DNA from: Panulirus ornatus
Lineage: Eukaryota; Arthropoda; Malacostraca; Decapoda; Palinuridae
Reading direction: 5' to 3'
Assembly: GCF_036320965.1 (NCBI RefSeq)
Contig: NC_092271.1
Coordinates: 21,992,029-22,056,028, forward strand
Length of the DNA: 64,000 nucleotides
Shown here: piece by piece, positions 57,463 through 64,000 of the stretch
Layout: each line of letters begins with the position of its first letter
Numbering within the stretch: the stretch's first letter is position 1
Position numbers and translations under genes: made by a program
Notes under the pieces: generated by a model
Told to the model about the DNA's origin: nothing
The model's database searches: none
The model's input: only the letters and a program-made list of their open reading frames with translations

Positions 57463-57712
57463 GGCTGCTGTCTGTGTCTGCTGCAGCATTAGACTGAATA
57501 CAGAAATGTCTGTGTCTGCTGTAATATTAGACTGATCACAGAAATGTCTGTGTCTGCTGTAATATTAAACTGAACACAGATATGTCTGTATCTGCTGTAA
57601 CATTAGACTGAATACAGAAATGTCTGTGTCTGCTGTAACATTAGACTGAATACAGAAATGTCTGTGTCTGCTGTAACATTAAACTGAACACAGAAATGTC
57701 TGTGTTTGCCTT
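57463..57712 (+). repeat. 38-bp minisatellite (TGTCTGTGTCTGCTGTAA-CATTAGACTGAATACAGAAA)
   Basis: CAGAAATGTC recurs every 38 bp (57501, 57539). About six to seven units with AATAC/ACAC variants. Confidence 0.95.
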
Positions 57713-57816
57713 GGTCTTAACTCACTTCAGAAACAGATATTCAAAAGTTACATTATTGTGACACAAATCTTCTTGCATCTTTTTCGGAAAACTTTGGCAT
57801 TGCTTATAGTGTCTGA

Positions 57817-57841
57817 CACACACACACACACATATATATGC

Positions 57842-57927
<86 letters not shown>
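57817..57927. repeat. Compound (CA)n-(TA)n microsatellite
   Basis: Short CA, then TA with GC and CA breaks, about 95 bp. It directly precedes the LINE-derived element. Confidence 0.96.
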
Positions 57928-57930
<3 letters not shown>

Positions 57931-58159
57931 CCCTGGGGATAGGGGAGAAAGAATACTTCCCACGTATTCCCTGCGTGTCGTAGAAGGCGACTAAAAGGGA
58001 AGGGAGCGGGGGGCTGGAAATCCTCCCCTCTCGTTTTTCTTTTTTTTTTTTCCAAAAGAAGGAAGAGAGAAGGGGGTCAGGTGAGGATATTCCCTCAAAG
58101 GCCCAGTCCTCTGTTCTTAACGCTACCTCGCTATCGCGGGAAATGGCGAATAGTATGAA

Positions 58160-58177
<18 letters not shown>
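57928..58177 (+). mobile_element. Short non-autonomous LINE-derived/SINE-like element, copy B (fuller)
   Basis: Same ends as copy A, with an additional middle section (CGACTAAAAGGGAAGGGAG, CTGGAAATCCTCCCCTC, a poly-T run, GAAGGAAGAGAG). The 3' terminus reads CGCTACCTCGCTATCGCGGG ... GCGAATAGTATG and ends in about 20 A followed by (TA)n. No frame of note. Compared with the LINE end at 28031-28070, about 28 of 36 terminal bases agree. Like copy A, it is bracketed by (TA)n on its 5' side. Confidence 0.85.

Positions 58178-58243
<66 letters not shown>
58178..58243. repeat. (TA)n microsatellite
   Basis: About 32 TA units directly after the element's poly-A. Confidence 0.97.
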
Positions 58244-58246
<3 letters not shown>

Positions 58247-58745
58247 AATTGAAAAAGTCTGTCTTTAGGCTGAGGAATAAATATGATTTATTCTTTCACA
58301 TATGAATATGCAAATCATATACATTTCCAGCTTTAAAATAATCTGTCGTCAATATTTGGGATGCAGTTCAGAGCCAGACATAATATCATGGGGTTGGTGG
58401 GGGGAGGGGGTCGGGTCGCATGAGCGTCCTACACTAAAATCAAAGCAAAAGTCAAGAGCGAATCATCACCCTTGAAAAAAAAGAAGTAAAAACAAAACGA
58501 ACTCGCCTTCCGGAGCGGATTTCTTCGGCGATTAGAAGGCGTATAAGAAAACACTTTGCGACTTACTTAAGAGGATAGATTTCTATCGCCAGGCAGGCAT
58601 GACTGGCGCGTAGTGCTCACCGCAAGAAAATCTAGGGTTGCGAAGAACGAGTCGTGTGAGTTCCGTATATCCCGCAGTCTGGATTTTTGACCCGACTCTC
58701 AAGTATCAGGTCAAAAAAAGAAAAAGGAAGAAAAGGAAAAAGTCG
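58244..58745. other. Unassigned intergenic DNA
   Basis: A G-rich patch near 58390-58415, otherwise mixed. No gene. Confidence 0.5.
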
Positions 58746-58749
58746 ATCA

Positions 58750-58930
58750 TACCCAAGGGTCGTACCGTCGTACTCAAGGACCGTACCGTTATACACATGG
58801 GTCGTACCGTCGTGCTTGAGGGTAGCACCGCCGTGCCCGTGGGTCGTACCGTCGTGCCCGTGGGTCGTAACGTCGTACTTGAGGGTCGTACCGCCGTGCC
58901 CGTGGGTCGTGCCGTCGTGTCCATGGGATT
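58750..58930 (+). repeat. 21-bp family array, plus orientation
   Basis: About eight units of GTCGT(G/A)C(C/T)(C/T)G(T/A)GGG + TCGTACC, including CCCGTGGG and CTTGAGGG variants. Frames encoding VVPVGRT or VVLEGRT are repeat translations. Confidence 0.93.
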
Positions 58931-59635
58931 CCTTTCTTCAAACGCCCCCTCAGCGAGACTTGGTGTTTGAAGTCCCTCACCCGTGTGACTGCCTCGTCCT
59001 CGCCAGGGCGGCCCACCAGCCCGGGAAGTGCCTTAAGAGAGATCAACCTAACTGTTGGACGTCGCTTCAAGCTCGGAGAGCCGCACTTCACCACCGCATC
59101 GTGCTCATCGCCTATGCGCGTTCCTCCCTTTGGCCGTCTAATGAGATGTCTTTGACTGAGGCTCAACGCGACGAGGATTTGGAAGCTTCTAGCTCTGTTT
59201 AATGAACGGTGGTGTTGCATAGCCAGCTGTTCCGAAGAAAAAAAAAGAGGGAAAAAAATCTCATTCAGTACTTCCCGTTCTCTTTGCCAAGACTATTTTT
59301 CTCTCTCTCTTTTTCTTCGACGCGAACGGAATTTTCTTCAGCGAAGGATGCTGCCCTTGATGGAGGACGTGTCGACATTCGTACCGACCACGTACATTGT
59401 GTCTGGTTTGTTTTCTTCAACTGGATGATAGACTTTTTACAATTCAACTTCTCGAATACCATGCCATGGTTCATTTGCTCTTTCAGTGGTCTTAATTTGT
59501 TCCTTTGATTAAGTGATTTCGTTACCTATATAGTTTGCAAGTTTGGGAGAACGTCAGATGCAATTTCTAGTGTTGTGGCACCTATGCTAAACACAGGCGG
59601 AGCCTCTCTGCGATCCATGAGCAAGATTTTTTATT
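58931..59635. other. Unassigned intergenic DNA
   Basis: The plus frame that begins in the array (58687-59202) extends into unique sequence but has no recognised domain. No gene is supported. Confidence 0.45.
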
Positions 59636-59639
59636 TACC

Positions 59640-59835
59640 TAAGTCCTTGAGCAATACCGTAAGATCACCGAATAAGACTGTACGATCCTTGAGCAAAGAC
59701 TTTACGACCCGTAAGCAACACTTGACGATCCTTGAGCAAGACTGTGTGGTCCCCGAACACGATGGTACGAACTCTGGGTATGATAGGCCTGGTCATCATG
59801 CTCAAGTGTCGTACCGTTGAACTCAAGGGGCTGGA
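59640..59835. repeat. 21-bp family array, decayed, switching orientation
   Basis: 59640-59770 carries minus-orientation units (CGATCCTTGAGCAAGACTG, ACGACCCGTAAGCA). From about 59795 units read in plus orientation (CATGCTCAAGTGTCGTACCG, GAACTCAAGGGG). The switch lies near GGTATGATAGGCC (about 59776-59788). Confidence 0.8.
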
Positions 59836-60467
59836 TAATCTAAGCATGACTTCTCAACAGTGCCAGGTTGGTCTGACCACCAAATAGCTTCGGACCGCCC
59901 ATAATATTTCCGTTTTCTTTAGTAAATTGTGAAAACGCAAACATGATCACTTTCTAATCATGTCAGCCAGGTATCATATACATAAATCAAAGGTGTTTAA
60001 TCCTATTACGTTATCATGCGACTGAAATACTCTTGTGCAAAGATAACTGGACGATTATATGTACAGTAAGTTCTTCCGTGAAAGCTCTCGAACCCCAAGT
60101 TCCGAAACGTCTTGCTCATTTGATCAATTCTCAACAACGATGGGTACACTGATATCTACTATGCATGGTTACCATGTTATGGATCTGTAATATGTTGAAT
60201 TGGGAAACCAGTCATGTGTATGACTTAGGCTGACACTCGTTTCATTAACAACAGGTATTCAGGGTTTCGATCGTGGGGTCGAGGTTCGGTACCGGGGTTG
60301 GGGCGTCGGTTGAGGGCATCGGTCGTAGGGTAAGAGGGGCTTTGGCTGCGGGGTCGGAGGTTCACTCGCGGGGTCGGTGCTTCGCTCGCGGGTTGGCGTT
60401 TCAAAAAGGACGCGCTTCCTCTCTCACTCGACACGAATATCCAATTCACTTTGAAAGCTGGAGATTT

Positions 60468-60468
<1 letters not shown>
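59836..60468. other. Unassigned intergenic DNA
   Basis: GGGGTCGGAGGTTC-type repeats (GGGGTCG, TTCGCTCGCGGG) at about 60278-60395 form a weak ~20-bp array. No gene. Confidence 0.5.

Positions 60469-60469
<1 letters not shown>

Positions 60470-60527
<58 letters not shown>
60470..60527. repeat. (CT)n microsatellite
   Basis: About 28 CT units. Confidence 0.97.
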
Positions 60528-60529
<2 letters not shown>

Positions 60530-60592
60530 CGAGACACTCTGATCACTCTCTGATGACTTCCCTAATTATGTTTTGCCAAGGCCGCTAAGCGT

Positions 60593-60916
60593 TTGCTTAT
60601 TTGCCCCTTGCAAGGGCCATTTTCTATATCTTATCATTTCCGAGTCGTCTCTACTTCTTTGCCCTTCGCTTTCCTTATTGTTAGGATCAATGTATGTGAG
60701 ATCTTAGAAGGAACATCGAGGGATAGATGTCCCATACCTTCACCGTACTTCGGCCTCCCATGTGTGAGAAGGGAAGCTGGTAGTACATCTCTAGAACCAG
60801 GACAAGATCATAAAGAAATCCCGTTTTCTTTTCTTCAGTCTTACAGGACAGCGTTTATGCAAGCTGGAGAGACGAAACTAAGCCTCCTGCTTGGAACCTT
60901 GCTTCTAATCTCTTAA
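60593..60916 (+). other. Uncharacterised 107-codon open frame
   Basis: A non-repetitive frame with mixed composition and a hydrophobic N-terminal half (residues about 10-35) and C-terminus (about 92-107). No known motif, no supporting splice or promoter context. It may be chance. Confidence 0.15.
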
Positions 60917-61735
60917 TACCGCGGCAAAGGCTTCTCCTCTAATTACTGCAACGACCATCTTTCACCGACAATCTTTCCAGCTGTACACATTCACGCACAC
61001 GAGACGTCTTCCCTAATTACGAGCAGGCACTAAATGAAGTCTTTGTTGACTTCCGGCGTGGTGGGGCAGGACCCTGGGAGGGAGGTGGCCGTCACTAAGC
61101 TTAACCTCTGTGCGTCACCATGGCGCTGAATACCTCACGTTTGTATAGCCCTAGACGCCAAGGAGAGTTTCTTTTTTTTTTTTTCTTTTATTGAGCGCTT
61201 ACGAGGTCTTACCCACCTACCATAGCGTGTAGGATGGCATATAATGAAGCTAAATAAGAGAGAGAAGGGGAAAAAAAAAAAAGCCATTCCCTCCTCTTCC
61301 CATTCGCTATCATCTGGTCTGAGTATTTCATAAGAATGTTTAAGCCTACTCATTCTTTTCCACCCCGTGAGAGGAAGACGACCAGAAGCGTTGCTCTACA
61401 TGCCTTATGCTGTGCTGTTAAAGGAGAGTGTTTTATACCCTATGTTGAGACCAGCTATTTCCTTCCTTCTAGTCTTGAGCTCGTGTTTTATACATTGCTC
61501 ATAAGATATCTATATTCTTATCTTTCTCGTGTGATCACCTCGACACCCTCATATCACCAAGCTTAATCTTCCCCACTTCACTAGAGTCCTCGTTGCCTTT
61601 ACACTCCTCTGCTGGTCACCATATGTACTCGTCCATGCTTCAAGTATATTCACTACGTTCTCGTTCACCGAAAGTTACCAAATTGTTCGTCACCAAGCTA
61701 TGACATTCTCATCCATTAGGTTACCCAATTCTCGT
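60917..61735. other. Unassigned intergenic DNA
   Basis: Poly-T and poly-A runs (61171-61183, 61270-61282). No gene. Confidence 0.5.
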
Positions 61736-61850
61736 TCACCAAGTAAGACACATTTACCAAGTAACACACTTACACTCACAAAGTAACACACTTACATTCA
61801 CCAAGTAAGACACGTACATTCACCAAGTAACAAAGCACACATTCGCGGAG
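61736..61850 (+). repeat. 22-bp minisatellite (TTCACCAAGTAAGACACGTACA)
   Basis: About five units around ACCAAGTAA(C/G)ACAC(T/G)TACATTC. Confidence 0.9.
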
Positions 61851-62270
61851 TTACAACATTTACAACCACGAACGCCCTCACCAACAGCCATCACCACAAC
61901 CTCCATCTCTAACACTCATCCCCTAGCTCCATCACTAGCAATCATTATATTCTTCACCAACAATCACCATACATTCCATCACTGACAATCACCATCACAT
62001 TCTTCATCACTGCGAATCACCACAATCTCTTTCACCAACAATCACCTCCATAGCCTCCACCACCAACAAACACAACTCTCCATTCTCCATCACTAACAAA
62101 TCTCCACCCCATCCCGCCTCCAAAAACCATCCTCGCCCATTCCCCAACCATTAACTACACCTCTCATTCCCTCCAACAAACCATCTCCAGAATCTCCAAC
62201 AACCATCCTCTACCACTAACTACACCTCTCATTCCCCACAACAAACCATCTCCGGATTCTCATTCAGTTC
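61851..62270 (+). repeat. Degenerate CACCAACAATCACCA-rich region
   Basis: Irregular CATCACTAACAATCACCA and CCAACAACCATC units. Two copies of CTACACCTCTCATTCCC and ACAAACCATCTCC lie about 65 bp apart (62155 and 62220). Confidence 0.7.
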
Positions 62271-62965
62271 ATCATGATGAAATTCCCCTCATATACACCA
62301 CCAGTGTCCCCCAAGTCTGTGGCCAACTTGGTGTAATTGAACATGAAGGTACTGGGTAATCTGATTCCGTCTGTCATTTTCCCCTATTGAGCCAATTTGA
62401 GCTGAGGTCTACTGGGAGGACGCCGTTCGAAACAGAAGTAAACCGCGTTTCGTACGGTTCGCATGTATATATATATCTGATAAGATCCGAGACGCTTCGA
62501 AGCACAAAGATGAACCATGGAGTGATTCCCGATGCCCCAAATGGACCTGCTGTGACTACCTTGTACAAGATAAATACAAACCTAATTAGAAAAAAAAAAA
62601 GGAAATAGGAGAATGAAAAAGCTACTTAGAATCTACATTAGTGAGTCGTAATTGTCGCCATAAACTGATGATATCCGGAACGTTGCGAAGCATTAAAAAC
62701 TGCGCTTCGACTCATGTATGAACGGCCCCTTGCAGTCATTACCTCGGGTGAGGTAAAGACAAACAAAAACAAAAAAAAAAGACAAGAAAAGACAGACCAA
62801 CTCATGTACCTCGTTCACGACAAGTTACCTGCAAACTGCCATAATGACCCTTAATCATCGCCATAAAGTGATTAAGACCAGTGATGGTCCTTTGGAAATT
62901 AACCCCGAACCGGCTGAGTGAAGCCATCGTCTTTCCTGTGCTGCTGTGGCAAGTGAGCTTCAGTT
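62271..62965. other. Unassigned intergenic DNA
   Basis: Contains dispersed similar phrases (AAGATCCGAGACGCTTCGAAGCA at about 62484 and ATCCGGAACGTTGCGAAGCA at about 62674), which may be remnants of an old duplication. No gene. Confidence 0.45.
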
Positions 62966-62967
62966 CC

Positions 62968-62989
62968 TCTCTCTCTCTCTCTCTCTCTG
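62968..62989. repeat. (CT)n tract
   Basis: Ten to eleven CT units. Confidence 0.9.
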
Positions 62990-63014
62990 CATCACTGACC
63001 ACCCCACCTCCCTC

Positions 63015-63085
63015 GGCACGACTACGACTCCTGCTCACGACGGTACGACTCCTGAATACGACGGCATGACCCTTGAGCACGGATT
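63015..63085 (-). repeat. 21-bp family, short block, minus orientation
   Basis: GGCACGACTACGACTCC, CTCACGACGGTACGACTCC, ATACGACGGCATGACCC and TTGAGCACGG: three to four units in reverse orientation. Confidence 0.85.
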
Positions 63086-64000
63086 AGGCCAGGCATCAGT
63101 AGACAAGCAGGTATAGTAATAATGGCATGCTGGCGGTACATACAAACACAGGACAACAGAGTGCGTGGTACTACTGTGCACAGATGAACTGTGAGGTCAA
63201 GGAACGGTACAAAATCATACCCCCCCCCCCCCCTCGCTGATATGTTAAGAGCGATCTGATCTCTCGTTGCGAAGTCTTTTAATACATTACTACTGATGCA
63301 TTAAGGGGTTCCAGTGTTTCTTCATGCGATTCAGTCAGTCACCTGAACCAGTCTTCCAGACAGCACGAACTTACGAGACACACACACACACACACTCTGT
63401 TTTCCAGAGAGGAAGGCAAACAATCAACCCAATACGACAATATGATATATATATATATTTTTTTTTTCTCATCTTGTTTTTACAAAACAGATCTTTTCCT
63501 TGTGATAGTACTCTACCTTCACTTGAAAACACGAGTCTTTGATACAAAAAAATATCTGCTTTTAGTTCACAGTACAACTCTCTCAAGGTACTGGGCAACT
63601 ACGGTGTGAACTAGCACCGTTGTCAAAACAGGAAGGCACGTAGTCTCGAGGTCCTCTTCCCCTACAGCAGAAGGGATACACGATGTACACCCACGAGGTC
63701 CCCACGTAAATATTGCCTGCATCTCGACACGTCTAGCTAACCCTCCTGTATAAGGTTCAATTCTATTTCTCACGGCGGGAGTGTCCCCGACTCTATGCTT
63801 TATTGTCCACTAGCCAACCCTCCTGTGTATAGACTAGGAGTTTACCATCCGTTTTCTTTGGTGCGCTTATTACTTCATCGCTTTTTTTCTACTCGCAGAC
63901 TTCGTTTTCTTTTCATTTTCTAGTCATTTCCTCCTCCAATTTTCCCATCCTCCTCTTCCCCTCATCTCATTCGTTAGTTTATCATGTGACAAGATCTTTT
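63086..64000. other. Unassigned intergenic DNA
   Basis: Poly-C (about 63221-63233), short (CA)n at 63379-63394 and (TA)n at about 63443-63459. Two phrases containing TAGCTAACCCTCCTGTAT/TAGCCAACCCTCCTGTGT (63733, 63812) form an 80-bp-spaced duplication. No gene to the window end. Confidence 0.55.

Overview
This is eukaryotic, gene-poor, repeat-dominated DNA, most likely from a decapod crustacean. The call rests on interspersed repeats that match decapod families as I remember them: a tRNA-derived SINE, an APE-endonuclease LINE with its short deletion derivative, a Penelope-like GIY-YIG fragment and a CR1/jockey-like reverse-transcriptase tail. The very high density of long (TA)n, (GA)n and (GT)n tracts fits too. 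No database could be searched, so the taxon and family assignments rest on recognition. Nothing bacterial or viral was seen: no operons, ribosome binding sites or CRISPR arrays.

No host protein-coding gene can be supported. Nearly all long open frames are translations of microsatellites (for example alternating I/Y, C/V, S/L, R/E or T/H) or of minisatellites whose unit is a multiple of three. Two uncharacterised, non-repetitive frames are listed at low confidence (43.39-43.63 kb minus, 60.59-60.92 kb plus). The only frames with recognisable protein similarity are broken transposon pieces.

Layout. 0-9 kb: microsatellites, three tRNA-SINE copies or fragments and three small minisatellites. 9.9-10.9 kb: a 23-bp array of about 40 units. 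11.2-11.84 kb: two adjacent codon-multiple arrays. 13-20.1 kb: a dense run of minisatellites, including a 20-bp array built on a BamHI palindrome. 20.9-21.1 kb: a short LINE-derived element. 22.0-22.35 kb: a degenerate array of roughly 60-bp units. 28.0-32.3 kb: the 3' and 5' parts of a minus-strand LINE separated by unrelated repeats. 33.0 kb: a reverse SINE copy. 36.2-36.9 kb: a CR1/jockey-like fragment abutting a Penelope-like fragment. 37.8-38.8 kb: 22-bp and 31-bp arrays. 40.2-40.55 kb: an orientation-switching 21/24-bp array. 44-50 kb: 28-bp, ~152-bp and ~119-bp tandem duplications. 56.9-57.7 kb: 35-bp and 38-bp arrays. 57.93-58.18 kb: the second short LINE-derived element. 58.7-63.1 kb: further members of the 21-bp family.

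Two observations deserve most attention. First, the short non-autonomous elements at 21 and 58 kb share about 36 bp of 3' terminus with the LINE fragment at 28 kb, the signature of a parasite/partner retrotransposon pair. Second, a 21-22 bp repeat family (core GTCGTGCTCAAGGG plus TCGTACC) occurs at seven separate loci, and in at least three of them the array flips orientation internally, giving head-to-head inverted arrays.
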